Assembly: GCA_021399435.1 (NCBI GenBank)
Contig: JAJTUP010000053.1
Span: 124,001-188,000, forward strand
Reading direction: 5' to 3'
Length of the DNA stretch: 64,000 nucleotides
Origin: Diaporthe sp. PMI_573
Lineage: Eukaryota > Ascomycota > Sordariomycetes > Diaporthales > Diaporthaceae
The translations under genes and the position numbers were made by a program. Under the pieces are notes generated by a model. The model did not search any database. It saw only the letters and a program-made list of their open reading frames with translations, and was not told the DNA's origin. Numbering within the stretch: the first letter of the stretch is position 1; every line of letters starts with the position of its first letter. Positions 31,401 through 44,600 of the stretch are shown here, piece after piece.

Positions 31401-32900
31401 AACTCGTAAGCCTGCCCAGTAGCTTGATCGATCGGCGGGAAGAGTTGACACGGAGTCGTGCGCCGTGTAGGTGCTACTCGTGCCGAGGAGAGCCATGGTG
31501 AATACGTGGTTAGATGGCAGGAGACCCTGAGGCCTTGTGAGGACTTGGTAGTGTACAAAGGCGAGTCAAGGCTTGCCATGGCGCTCGAGAGTGGTGATGT
31601 ACGCGTACTGCCTCACGAGACTCGCTCAGTGGCTCTCGGCGACGTCAAACGTGCCAAGAGGCGCCAGAAGACAAGGCAGATCCCGAGACGATTTGATCTG
31701 CCGCAGTCCGACAGTCCGACAGCGTCAGAACAGCACCGGAGCGGCGGCAGGAGCAGGAGCAGGAGCTGAGAGGTGAAGCGAGTGCACCAGAGCCGTTACC
31801 GGGTGCCGATTGGATCTCCAGGGAAGCTGATTCACCAGGCGCTGTCATCGTATCACTTTTGCAGACTGTGACAGGGCCCAAACTGGCGATGAAGGAGGAA
31901 TGCCCAGACGGGCAAGGCGCGGCAGGACTGCGGTACACGTCGGTCAGGCTGGGCCCTAAAGAAGTCTATTTGGGCGGACGACGCGCAGCACCGTCTGGGG
32001 TGGGCAGGGGGAAGGGGCGAGGAAGGTTTTGACAGGAGCAGACCTGAAAGTATACAAGTCAAGCCGAGGCGTCATGTTCTCTTATGGCAGGGTGGTCGCG
32101 ATTGGCGGGCAACAGCCGACGAGGCTGATGTCCCAGGGGAAATCGGACTGAGATTGAGTGCACTCTGACAGAAACTGGCCGGTGTTGGCAACGCCAATCT
32201 TGAGTCTGCCCAACTCCAGGACCAAGTTCCAGCCTGGGGCCCAAGAGCAAGCCTGGGTCTGAGCACAGAAGCTCGAGCGTCCTGGCGTCAGGGCAAGCAG
32301 CCCGGCAACTCGAGTTCTGCCGGTGGTGGAGGGTGGTAGCGGCGGATGACTGATGACTGACGGGCGTCGACCTTTGGGGATGTGGGCGGGTTGGAGGCGG
32401 AGTGGGTCACTACTGCAGTCTGTCCGCAGTCTGCAGCGGGCTGCATGTGGGTGGTGGGCCGCGTCTGATTTGCATGGGTCCGAGTCTCTGACACAGGACC
32501 TGAAACACCTTGACCCCTGAGACTCTTTTCTGGTGAGCCAGTGAGCCTCCCTCGCGTCGCCCGTCCATCTAATCTAGACACGCTACGCCGCTACGCCCTC
32601 TTGGGGTAAACCGCGGGTCTTTACCACCCGCTGGTACCTTGGTGTATGGGTGTGTCGCTTGCTGCTCTCAGCACGCAGTCGCAGTACGCCATGTCCTCTG
32701 TCCTCGACCAGCCCGGTACTGTTGGGCTTGGTTGGTGTAGGGTTTGGGGCGCGTGCTCCAGTGTGTGTCCGACAGCACGCTCCATCAATCAGGCAAATCC
32801 CGACCACTACTGGTTTCGAGTTTCTTACCGGTTGTTGGGATGTCGAAACCTTGGGCGGCAGAACAACACTTGCAGTCCAAACCCACAACTGAATTACAAT

Positions 32901-32929
32901 TCTGTCTGTCTGTCCGTCTGTCTGTCTGA
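32901..32929 (+). repeat. CTGT-type tetranucleotide repeat
   Basis: About seven near-perfect copies of CTGT/CTGTC with one C-for-T change, in intergenic DNA. Confidence 0.75.
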
Positions 32930-33522
32930 CCATCCGTCTCAATTATTAGACTCGATCAGGTTCTGAAGTGAAGTGCTGAGGCACGGCTTCATGGAGTCGG
33001 ATGCTACCCTGCGCGGTATGCCTCTCCAGTGGCCAGGTACCGAGGGACATGCCACCTCCACAGTACCAAGTGTGACTGGTCCAGATGTCCCCATCGGATG
33101 CCCAGGCGCCCCACCTGCCCACCTTTCCATCTGTGCCCACTCCCGCGGTGCCACAGGCAGCCTGGCCCGGCAGGAAGAGGGACTGGACCCCGGACCCAAG
33201 ACCCAAGACCCAGAACCCAGACCCCTACCCCCTTGCCTTGCCTTGCTTCCTTCCGCGTCTGCAGGGCGCATCTGGCCAATCCGACATGTCCGCCTCATCC
33301 ACTCAGAATGAACCTCAAACTCTAGCCTGCCCTCCCTCTTGTGCCTCTTCCAACGACACATGTTCCGCTCAGCCAAAACATCACCGGCTTGACGTCCGGC
33401 AACTATACCCGCTCACCTCCCATATACCCTCTTTCGACCTGTTTCCTGTCAAGTCATGTCAGCTCAGCTAATGCCGGGTCGTCAGCACTCACCAACACTC
33501 GCATGGCCTGCGCTGTGGCGGT

Positions 33523-33553
33523 TGCTGCTGCTGCTGCTGTGTGTGTGTGTGTG
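33523..33553 (+). repeat. Compound (GCT)n(GT)n microsatellite
   Basis: Five GCT units pass directly into about eight GT units. Intergenic and probably polymorphic. Confidence 0.8.
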
Positions 33554-35792
33554 CTTCGTGTGTCCTGGCTGATGCACACTCACAGCCCACCCACACTCTG
33601 TGGGTGCAATGCAATTCAGTGCTGCCTGCTCCTCCTGCTGCTACCTCGGTACTGTGGGATCGCACTCGAGTCTTCATCAGCCCATCTTATTCCAATTAAC
33701 ATTACTCGACTCGACTAGCCAGTCCAGCGAAACACTCCCGCCCCCAAGGTAGGCTGGCCTCGGACGAATCGACTACTGGATACTGTACTGGATCGCGTTG
33801 TCAACTTTGCGCTAGAGAGCCGTGTTCCAGATTCCCTCCACTCCATGTCCTCAAATCATCGCTTCTGTCTGATGTCTCTCGGCACCTTGCCGGATTCAAC
33901 ATGACCTCAAACCCAGCCTCACCACCGCCCTTCACCTTCCCAGAAGCTCAACGCACCAGCTCCGGATGGCCGAGTCTAATTCTCCCCAGATCTACCGGTC
34001 CACTCGCAATCCTCCCCAACACTGCCCGCGCCCAGCACGCAGGCGGGCCGTGAGCTTACGTACCTTCCTTCCCGGGCGCTTCTCTATTTTTGCTGTGCAA
34101 TTGCGGCCATGTGCCCCAGATGCCCCATAGCCGGAGAGGGCTGGCACAGGCTGGCTGACAATACAGCCTCCGTGTCATTCGGCGCCTGTCCAATCGCAAA
34201 ATTCCTGCCGGCCCTGACTTCTCCTTAGCTTGAAAGTCGAATCATCAAGAGGCCCAGAATCTGGCGGCCTTGGTCTACTGGGCCCGCCGTCTGTCATATC
34301 GGAATCAAGATTCCTGGTCGACAGGACTTATCCTTGCTCGGGGCGCCTGGCACATGTCTACCAAGGGCATCTACAGCACCATAGCACCTGCTGTTGATAC
34401 CACCGTCATCCTCCCCTTCCAGACGCTACCGCTGGATTTCACGATTCGCCGCGAGGGGGCGATGGTTGGGCCCGGGTCTCCAAGAGTCAAACCACTTAGT
34501 TGTCCAGAGCGCGTCGTTGTCCCTGATGCCAAATTGTGCGCAATAGCCTTTGACTAGACCGGGCCTTCTTTTTACGAGCTTGGTTTGGCCCTCGTCATCC
34601 TTACCACGTCACCAAATATGACGGCATCGTGGAGTTTTCCGTGGGACACAGCTTCGCGAGCGTCTTGTTGCGGCTGAAACCACCGACCTGGCCGTTGTTC
34701 AATCTCCCCAGCACAGTCTAGCCCAGTCCGAGCAACTCTGCACAATCCTCTCCCGCCTGCTCACTGGTAGTTGCCGAACTTTCCATCTGATGTGGGCATG
34801 AGAACTGAGACAAGCGCCCCCTCGTCGGTATCCATCGACCCCCCTCCCAGCGACCTCAAGCCTTGCTGCTCCACTACCAAGGGCTCAGGGCTGAACAGAC
34901 GGAGGGACGGATGGATGGACTGGATGAATTAGATCCTCGATGGACACAGAGGATAAACATTCATTCCGCTCCCCTCCCGGATCTCGTTCACCTGGTATTC
35001 TCTTCACGGTAATACATGGTAGGTCGACGGAGGTGACGCACTGCAACAGGCGTCGCCCGCAGCAGCCAGCCAGTCGTGAGGCCGTGAGGCCGTGGCGGCG
35101 TGGTGATTCGGTGTTCCCTGTTTGGAGGCCCGGTCTCCCTTTCTTCTCTTGATCAATATCCCCACGTCCCTCGTGTGCCATGGTCGCCCTCGCCCTTGCT
35201 CTTCTCGCAAGCCGCGACCTTGTTGCATAGTCCGTGGGCAGACATGACGAGGTACCCAGTGGACCCTTGCTCCCTACGTCCAAAATAAGAAGCTACCGGG
35301 ACCGTCCCTGGCTCGTCGGCCTTCTCTGCTCCCCACTGAGAGGCAACGCTAGAGGTCTAGTTCCCACACATCATCGAGGCCCAGATGCAACCCTGTCAAC
35401 CCTGTCAACTCTGTTTAAAGTTGAATCCTTGCCAGACTTGCTCATTTGAGCGAGGCCAAGCAGATCTCTTACTGCCCACCCTCTCTCGACTTCGCGGACG
35501 ACAGGGCAGGCTTGTATCAGGGATTCCGGCTCACCACCTACCGACGTTCCGAACCTGTCCTTACCAGACTATTGGACTATTCAGGGTTGATGCCTCTTGA
35601 TGCGACGGTACATTCTTTTATACTGCTGGGGTCCTCTTGCACTGCCCCTCCATCTGGCCTTTCTCTGCCCATCTTCCCCCCCGTCGTGCCCACTGTCCCT
35701 CCAGGACTTTTTTCCCAGCCCGCCGCCCAGTCACTCCTTTTCCTGCTTCCTCAGCCTGCCTATAGCGCCCTCCCCGCTATCGATCGCTGCTC

Positions 35793-35800
35793 TATAATAT
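35793..35800 (+). promoter_or_regulatory. TATA-like element of the Rua1-type gene
   Basis: TATAATAT is followed by a C/T-rich stretch. A start about 35 bp downstream would give a leader of roughly 350 nt before the inferred 5'-UTR intron donor, and that stretch contains no ATG. Confidence 0.4.
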
Positions 35801-36177
35801 AGCAAGAGCTGGCCCTCTTTCTCGCGCACTGCCTGTATCCATCCGTCACGCCGTCAACGAGTTGTACTTTATACAATTCATCACACTCCTTTAAACCCTG
35901 TCCACCCCTCAAAAGCAATAACACTGGCCAACTGCCATCCGTCGTCGACTAAAGGCTCTGCTCGATCTTTTTCCCATTGTTTCACACACAGAGGTTGCTT
36001 GACTCGATATCTCGACCGATATCCGATCCCAAGATCTACGCGTTCCTTACTTTAACCACCCAGCACCCCTTACCCTGACAGCTTCTCGGAGGCGACATCC
36101 AAGCACCAGCGCGGACCTTTGGGCCATATCGGACATTATTTTCTCTTGCCCTGTTCCCGGCCTGCCTATATTACCAA

Positions 36178-36467
36178 GTAAGTTACAAAGATCGCCTGAG
36201 GATATATGATGATACACTCATCGACACGTTGGCAATGTGGAACCCCCGGCTACTCATCCCTCCTCTTAGTTTGGCTCTTCCGTCTGTTCATTCATGCTAA
36301 CATGACATGGGATTTCACCTAGCTGCTCGCCCATTCATAATACACACTTATATACTGGCGTCCCCTTGCAAGGAACACTGCAGCCATGGATTCGAGTCAG
36401 GCACAACTGTAGGTCGCCTCATATTAGTTGTCCAGAGGGTTTCTAGCTTACACAACTTCCACCGCAG
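36178..36467 (+). other. Inferred 5'-UTR intron of the Rua1-type gene
   Basis: A perfect GTAAGT donor at 36178 and a pyrimidine-preceded acceptor (CTTCCACCGCAG) ending at 36467 bound a 290-nt segment containing all upstream ATGs, including an 82-codon in-frame extension. Removing it leaves the ATG at 36553 as the first AUG of the message. This is inferred from sequence only. Confidence 0.55.
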
Positions 36468-36552
36468 AAGGCAGCAAATACCCTCACCCTCATTCGCCTT
36501 CCATCTTAACAACAGCTATCGAAGAGACATTTCCTCATCACGGTCTAGCCAC

Positions 36553-38418
36553 ATGATGAACATGACCGGAAGTGAGATGCCAGTCAAGACTGAAGCCATG
36601 GCGACAGCGCCGCAGGGAGTTTGGACCACACCAAGTTCAGGAGGCATGCGACCACGACCAGCAACCATTCACGAGGGCTTTTCCTACTGCGTCGACGAGA
36701 GTTACCAAGGCCTGCCAGCTTGGGACTCCTCGACTCTGCCGATGCACCAACAGCAGCAACAACACACGCCCAGTGACACAGTCTCTTCGAGGCCAATCTC
36801 AGTTCATCAAGAATTCTACCCGCCCACGACTCTAGATAACGGTAAGCCAAGAATTTTGACTTTTGGACCGCGCACAGAAGCTGACCGAAAGTTGTAGGTC
36901 ACTGGATGCAAAAGCCCGTAGAGGACAACTTGGAGATGCACGGCATCGACACCGATATGAGTATTGGTCAGGCATACACCACTGACGAGGCTGTCCCGAT
37001 CCTCGATCTCCGCTACCCCGGACAACCTCTAGAAGGTGACGCGATGAACTTCGATAACGGGTTAAATCCTCGACGTATGTCAGGCTCGTCGTTCACCATG
37101 TCCACGTCCGGTGGGCTGTCAGACATGACATCTTACGAGGACTTCTCAGCAGCTCTTTCCGATGCACCCTCGTTTAGCTCTGAATACCCTCCGCCATCGA
37201 ACAGGAACTCCATGATGTCGTCTACGCAACTCTCACCGGTAGCATCTCCACGTATGACGCCACAGAGCCGATCCGAACTTGTGAGAACGCAGAGCCGGGG
37301 CCGCGCCTCGCCCTCTCCACGACCAGGAATGCGATCTGCGCCATACACCGTGGACAGCTCTCGAAGCAACAAGCGTTGGTCGACTGGGTCTTATGGCACA
37401 ATGCCAAACCGGAGGCCGTCGCCCTTTGTCTATCAACATGGTCCTGAGACCTTTGGCCCGCGCATGTCATCGAGGCATTCGTCGCCTACGGTTCAGACTA
37501 CTCAGATGCCACTGAGTTTTGGCAACCTACAAGCAACCCAGCAGCAGCAGTTTTTCATGGGCCAAGCCCATGCAGCCGCATTCCAGCGCAACAGCATGCT
37601 GATGCCTTCTCAACTGCCGTCCCAGGGCTTCCATCCTGACGCGCATCACTTCGAGAACCCGCCACCACTGCTGTCCCATGGCCTTTTCCGAATGCTTCAG
37701 AGCAATGCCGATCCTCACTCCCTCCACGGTCACTATACGGATCTCTCAGACCCTCCAGACTTGTTCGCGTCGCTACATGAAGAACAGATACCACCACCCC
37801 CCGAGGACATGAACCCATCCGACCCAGATTTGGTACCCCACGAGCAGGAGCTGCGCTTCGACGGAGATTTGTACACGCCTAAATGGGTGCGCGGCCACGG
37901 CAACAAGCGCGAGGGATGGTGCGGCATTTGCAAGCCTGGTCGATGGTTGGTGCTGAAGAACTCGGCATTCTGGTACGACAAGAGTTTCACACACGGAATC
38001 AGCGCGGCGACTGGCCAGCCCTTCAACGAGCCGCAGGAGACGAGACGCATGGATGGCAACCCCGATGTTTGGGAAGGTCTCTGCGGTAGCTGCAACGATT
38101 GGATAGCACTGGTCAGCAGCAAGAAGAAGGGCACGACATGGTTCCGACATGCGTACAAAGTAAGTCATCAATAGTGAAGCAATGGTTACGATCGTCCACT
38201 GACCACATCTCCTAGTGTCACACCCATCCCAAGATTAAAGATGCTCCCAAGCGCCGCAGGGAGAGTAGTCATCAAAAACTGGCCGCTTCCACCATGGCAA
38301 AACCTAAAGTCGAGCCAGGCCAGAAACTGCCGCAAGAGACTCCAGTGACGCCACAGCCGACGGCTGTTTCTATGGCAATTTCGAGCACTCCGACCCATGC
38401 GCAAATCACTTCTCATCC

Positions 38419-38451
<33 letters not shown>

Positions 38452-38629
38452 TCACCAGCATCACCACCAGCAGCAGCCATCGGAGCAGCGTCACAGTTAC
38501 CACCAGCATCAGTACCAGCAGCCAATGGTTCCTCCGCCTGTTCCCGCCCACATGCAGATTCAAGTGTCCGCCCAAGGACACCAGAGGAACTCGGGTTCTC
38601 CTATGGACGGAGTCACGAACATGATCTGA
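36553..38629 (+). CDS. Rua1-type zinc-binding transcription regulator (DUF4451/Rua1 C-terminal domain)
   Basis: Three exons (36553-36841, 36898-38159, 38216-38629) encode 654 residues. The first 400 residues are Ser/Pro/Gln-rich and disordered, with SQSR/SPSPR-like stretches that could be phosphorylated. The conserved domain starts near 420 (DGDLYTPKWVRGHGNKREGW). Putative zinc ligands are Cys438/Cys441 (WCGIC), Cys492/Cys495 (LCGSC) and Cys518 with His519/His521 (KCHTH). Between them lie GRWLVLKNSAFWYDKSFTHG and TTWFRHAYK, typical of the domain named for the Ustilago regulator Rua1 and, as I recall, shared with S. pombe Meu26. A basic patch (KRRRE) and a poly-Gln/His tail follow. A role in sporulation, development or secondary metabolism is plausible but not shown. 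Introns are 56 nt each, and the second splits the zinc domain just before CHTH. Confidence 0.88.
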
Positions 38630-41600
38630 ACCCTCGAGTGAGACACGTTCGCGGCTCCAGACGCGGCAGCCACTTCGAGTCTGATTGATGCCTGCTCTGC
38701 CTGCCTGGAGGGGGCATCACTGGCGAGACGAGCGCGAGACACGTGTCACAAGACCAATTTTTCTTTCAGACAAACGCACAATTCTCTAGAGTCATCGAAT
38801 CATCTTTTCATTCGCACATAGTTCACGAAGTGACGGGGAGATACCGGGATCAAGGGGATACCATAGACTGGGCATTACGGGTCGGGTTGGGTTGGGATTT
38901 CTGGGTCGTTTTCTATTTCTTATCCCTACGTGCAAGAGTTGCAAGCCGAACACACCACAAAAAAGCCGGCAGCAAAATCGCTCTTGAATACCTGCCCCTC
39001 TACCTCTCACCACACCTCAAATACCACTCGAATTATCGGGGGAAAGCACCACCCTGTCTCTCTCCTTTTCCTTTTACTGGTTTCCAAGTCTGTCTTTTAC
39101 GGCCATTGATGATCTAGCACGATATGATGCTTCCGGTTGACGAAAAAAGGAGGGTCGCGGAGAAGGAATCAATCACCCGGCCCTCAACTCCCACAGTGTT
39201 CCTTTTTCTTTTCTTTCATCTCCGTCTATTGTCGTGGCTGATGTCTCTTCGTTCATCTTCTTTCACTCTTTCAAACACTCTTCTCCCAGTTCTCAGTTTA
39301 TTCACGCATTTTTCTTTACCAATTTCTCTCTTCGGTAGTCAGTCTAATACTAGATAGTTGTTGACCGATCAGGTCCTGCTCCCCGGGAGTGAAGAGGGGG
39401 CAGGCAGCGAGGCGCAAAAAGGCGATGTTTGGTCAAGTTTTCCTGGGAACATTCAAAAAGAGGAGGATACCCATAGCCATCTCGGATGGTAGGATAGGCA
39501 AGGTCAAAGCCGGGGTTTGTTTTTGGTCCCACGCGCCATGGACATACGATCAATTGGGCAAGCTTAGCTGAATGAAAATTCGTTTGCACTATGAATACGT
39601 GGGCAATGGAGCGACAAGTGCCGATCAAGGCTTCAGTTAGGCCGTGTGACGACTCTAGTAGTTACCGAATTAGAAACCGGTGTGCTAAACCGGTCACGAC
39701 CCGCATCCAAGCTCTCCACACTGCCTCCAGTAAAGAGACATGACGAAAACTCATGTTCGTATACAAGGCATATTATCGACATTGCACGTAAGGGCTTCCA
39801 AGGCCAGCGGTGCGTCGAACCCCGCCTACACGAGGGGGCATCGGTCCGAGGCGGACAATCATCACGAGCAAGCAGCCAGCCAGGTTTTGCTCCCAACCCA
39901 TAGTGAACATGACACCGGACCGGCACCGAAGACGATCCTGTCCCCCGATGCAGGGAGGGAATACAGAAGAAGGTTCCGGGGAACCTTTACCATCCTTTTC
40001 TAGTTTCGACAGCCGGCTGCGAAGAACCTCCGATCTGGCAGGGCTTATCCTGAGTGTTCTAGCCTGCTTGGGGTTATCTCGGTTCTTTGATCTTTGACGT
40101 TGGGTGGAGGGATCGGGAAGGGAGGGCAGGGAAGCCTGGGATACTGCCAGCGAGGCTGCACGTCCCCCCTCCCCCTCCGGCAGTCTCGGCGGAGAACGAG
40201 GCAAGGCCAGCCTGGGTGACAGGAAGTGGAGTCGGGGGATCCGAGAAAGGCTGAGGGAGAAACCCGATCCGGCCCTCCAGGCTTCGCCTTCCGGCTTATC
40301 AAACAAACGTGGTCTATAGCAATTGACTCAATGCTGCGGCTGTTCGATTCCTTTCTCTTTACGCTGCCCCTGCTCATCGCTCTCAGCACCGTCTGATGTC
40401 ACGCTGAAGCGCTGCCGTAAAACTGCCGTGCGTCGCGATCCTTGACCGAGATGTTCAGCCGGACTTCAGCCCAGATCTCAGTAATAAATGGTTCGCGCCT
40501 CGGTGCAGCCCCGCGAAACTCTTGGTGCCCATTCTCAGCCCTGGAGATCTGTCCAAAGAGTACTTACACTGCGAGGCATGTGCTTCGTCCGCGGGCCCCC
40601 GGTCTCACAGGGGCCCCCGCCCATGTGAGGGATGTGTGAGAGTACGTAAGGGCACCCTGGATGAGACGGGATGCCAATCGTATTCCTGCTAATTCTCTGT
40701 GCTCTCAAGACCCACCCTGCCCAGGACAAGCAAACCTATTTGGCAGCCGCTAGACGAGGCTGCAACCAGAAAGACGTGGCCAGCAGAGGGGAGGGCGGGG
40801 CAGAGGGGGGCGCTGTCAGTTCAAGCTCAGGGCCCCCGAGGTGGTGATGAATGTGGCATCGAACGTCGATCTACCGAAATCCGGGAAATAGAACAAGCCC
40901 CATGTCCCCACCAGCCAGACAAGTCCCAAAATGCGGATCCGGGTTCCTGATCGGAGCCATGGAGGGTAGGTACGCATGAGCACCTACGCAGTAGGGCCGT
41001 CGGCATAGACTGCAACGCGGCTCACTAGAACTCGATCGAAGAAAGACGAACGCAGAAAGAACGGATGCATAACAAGCGATTGAGCAGATCGGCCCCGGGG
41101 GGCTGACGTCTGAACGCGATGATAGGAAATGTCTCGGAGTTTGACAGCTCGCCGGGCAGCTCGCCGCAGCTCTGCGGGCATGCTAAAACTTGACAGGCGT
41201 TGAGGCTACTTTGTAGACGCGAAAGACGAAGCTGGGCCTCCCCTGGGGGTTGAGGGAGGGGGGGTCTGATCGCTGCGGGTGGTGTTGACGATGATTTTCG
41301 GTAGGGGAGGGTGGCAGAAGACAAGGAACAAGGCGCGCGCTGAACCTTTCGGCGGTGGGATTCCCGATTGCGAGGGGGACGAGGCTTTCCTCAGTAGCGA
41401 AAACGAGTCACCAAACCATCGCAAACCGGCTCAGCCCAAACTCTGCCTAGCAAGCGCGGCGACCAACAGCCTGGCTGGGCTGCTTGGTGCGCTGGCGCAC
41501 TCCTGATTGCCAGATATGAGGTCGGGAACGTGGCATTCCTGGGATTGGGGAGCCCCCAGTAGACGGCTCGGCCGTCTCATCTCTCATCTCCCAGATTCAT

Positions 41601-44600
41601 GCGGAGCCTTGCTCGATGACGTTCCCAGAACAGCGAAGGACGACGGTTCCTGACCTGGCGCAGAACAAGACCCTGGCAGAAGACGTTCTAGTGTGAGCTG
41701 GCGCGTTCTTGGGATGAGTCACCTTTGAGGTTGCCCGACGGTCTCTTTTTGGAAATGTGTTGCGTCGGCGCGGAGGGTGCATCCTCGGACGCACATGTTG
41801 GCGTTCCAGAGAAGAGGGTGGGGGAGAGCAGAGGAGCTGAGGAGCAGAGGAGCTGAGGGAGCTTCGGTCAGTCAACTTGGCTTCGATGTGCCACGCCCTT
41901 CCTTGGCCGATTGTGTGCTCAGCTGGGCCCAGGTCAAGGTCTTGTGCGGCGGGTGTTGGGATCGAGAAGACGCATCAGGTTCCACTGCCTCCGTTATCAG
42001 ATGGCTGAAGAAGGAGGCTGATGTATTTGATGTTCTCCAAAAGCGCCGGGTGACCAATCAGCAACCAAGCGCGATTCCACCCAGTCTGCTTGCCTTCACC
42101 TCCCTACACGAACGCGATCTTTCTTGCGCTCACATTTGCAGCATGTCCAGCATGTCCAGCATGTCCAGCATGTCCAGCATGTCCATCTTCCCCACGCCCG
42201 CTATTATCAATCTTTGGTATAATAGTCTTGCAGTTGGCGCTAACAAGTGCTCAGCCTCTCTCCGAGACCCCGAAGGCTCTGAATCTCGACCAGCTTCCAA
42301 TTGCACCACCGGCCAAGACCGAGCGCGATGGAGCCCATTCCAGCCAACCGCATCCCACACGTCATGGTCGCCCAATGGCACCGGCCTGCATATGCAAGCA
42401 CTTAAACAGCTGCTGCGACCGAGTGGGGCTTGAGGGCTACCCTCTCTCTTATCACGGGGAAAGAGTCCTGCCAGTCGCGCGGGCAAAAAGGTGGTCTTGT
42501 CGGCCGCCGACGTGCATCTCGCAGCGTTGCGCCCTTATGCAGGAACATGCAGCAGCTCATTTCGTCTCGCCTGCCTCTTGTAGGCATTTTGGTCGTTTAC
42601 TGGCTGCCTCCACCTCGCCGGCATTGTCCAGCTACGAGAGGCTTGCAGGCTGCAGGCACGCTGGATGCAGACAAAAACCCACCAGGAAGGGCAGAAGCAA
42701 CCTTCAGCTGACAGACCCAATGCCTTCTTTCGCTCATCATTATTTGAGCCTCGATCAACCCTGGGCCAGACTGCTGCTCTGTGCGCCGAGACGACGGTGT
42801 CAACTGCTACTGGACACATTGTCCAACTATTAGCCATGCGAGCTCCGGATTCGAGCCACTGGCTTGCATGCGGCAAGGCTCGCCAATGATTAAGGATCTG
42901 TTGGGACCCAATGAGCCACTGCTGGTCGTCTTCCCTCCTCCGTTAGTGACTTGCTCGTAGGTAGCCTTGAGGCCCGGTTTGACCTGGCCAGATATCCAGC
43001 TCTTGCCACAGGTACGAGCAATATTTACGGCGGCTGCTTGTCCTCTCGTCAAGACTCCTTAGGAGGTGAGAGAAACAGCCGCTGAGCCAGCGCATAGAAC
43101 TGTAAGCTGCGACATTCTGAGCTCGACTGAGACAATCCACACCGAGCAAGGCGCCTAATCAGGACCCCCGAGCTCTAGAACGCAGCCGGTGCTTTGCTGG
43201 CAGCTGTTGGTTGAGAATGCGGTCTGGTGCCACCGATCTAGCTAGATATGGAGGACCGCATATCATCATCACGCCTCGGGCTTACAGCCATATAGAGCCT
43301 CTCGCAGCATCATCCACGCTGCAGACCATCAGCTGAGATAGCCAAGGAACCGGCTGCTATACCCGTCATGGAAAGTTCAGCCTCGTTCCAGGGCGGAACA
43401 CCACAGCACGAGATGGCTGCAAGCCCCACTGCCGCTTACACAGTATGGCACTCTCGCATCTCTGTTTTGACTCATCTCCTGCCGCCCCAAGACCAAGCTG
43501 TGAATTTCGTGGCGGCTTGAGGTTGAGCCGGCAGCACGGCTTCGAGCTTTTGTGCACAAGACCCGTGTTCTTGAGATGCTCCAGTCGAATCGAATCGTCT
43601 GTCAAGGATAGGCAACAATTGCTGCCACTACCACGGCGCCATCTTGGCAGGCGATCTGCTGCTCCGCTCCAGGCTGGCTGACCCACATTCAGCACAGCTC
43701 ACGCGAGCTCTGCCTAGATTACAACGGGTCCGCCAGGCACAGAACGGGAGGGTGCAGCAACAGCTCGAGGCACTGACCCACCCGTTGGTAGCTACCGAAT
43801 AAGCAGGTTAGCTGTCGACGTTGGGGAGGTCCCAAGCACGACACTACAGCATACTCAGGCTAGTCTGCTGCGACATGGCAGCCAGTCCAGACTTGCTGGT
43901 ACCTACCTTGCCTCTAATTTGTCAGTCCGTTTATGCCAGGCAGTGGCTGGCTCTAGTCCGGTATGCAATCAATACATGGCTCGTCAGATCCATTCCACCC
44001 CCTGCTTAGGATTCCGCCGGTGTCAAGGGACGAACGGCCACTTGCTTGAGTGCTGGACTAGTGTGCGACAGTAGAAATCGACGTGCCTGAGTGAGTCTGT
44101 CTGCCCCTGAGCAGAATCTGGGCTGTTGGAACTGGACAAGGTCACTCGTGAAGAGCTCAGGTCGTCCAGCCGAATGCGCTCGTTACTCTTGGACTTTTTT
44201 TTTTTGTTCGTCTGTTTTATCCTTTTTCCTGCAGCCGCACGATCGTTTGATTTAGCCGCCTCCACAACCCGGGACGGTGCATCGTGCTCAGCTCAGGTAC
44301 CTTGCAGCGCTCGTTCACCCTCCAACTCACTCGCCAGAAAGCCTACGCCGCTCGTTACACTTCTATCCGCTGCGTCTGGTCTCGTGCATCATTGTCAGAC
44401 GGGTCAAGAGCCTCAAGGCCAGGAGAGAGGGTCGCTTCGGGCTTTTATTGGCATGCCAAATACATACTGTCGACACGGGCGCTTATGATCAGCGTGAAGC
44501 AGGTCTGGACCGAGAGTCCCCACCGCCGGCACAGCAACCGCACGGCACTGAACTGCACTGCACTGCACCGCACAGCACAGCACAGTTTGAGATATCCGGC

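Larger units (their letters stand above)
28480..36552. other. 8-kb gene-free block upstream of the Rua1-type regulator
   Basis: No open frame here has family features, splice logic or a plausible signal peptide. Contents seen: a CTGT-type repeat at 32901-32929, a GCT/GT microsatellite at 33523-33553, and from about 35640 a C/T-rich promoter and leader leading to the gene at 36553 (TATA-like 35793-35800; inferred 5'-UTR intron 36178-36467). The block is GC-rich at 30-34 kb without codon structure. Long flanks like this are typical of developmental regulators, so distal regulatory DNA or a non-coding transcript is possible. Confidence 0.5.

Noticed and set aside
39805..39845. Segment resembling a tRNA T-arm (GTCGAACCCC)
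   Set aside because: The flanking bases do not pair as a T stem, and no A-box or cloverleaf could be drawn upstream. No tRNA was recognised elsewhere either.
41777..42433. 218-codon plus-strand frame
   Set aside because: It overlaps a 247-codon frame in another phase and is held open by the 9-bp repeat. Both cannot be real and neither has family features.
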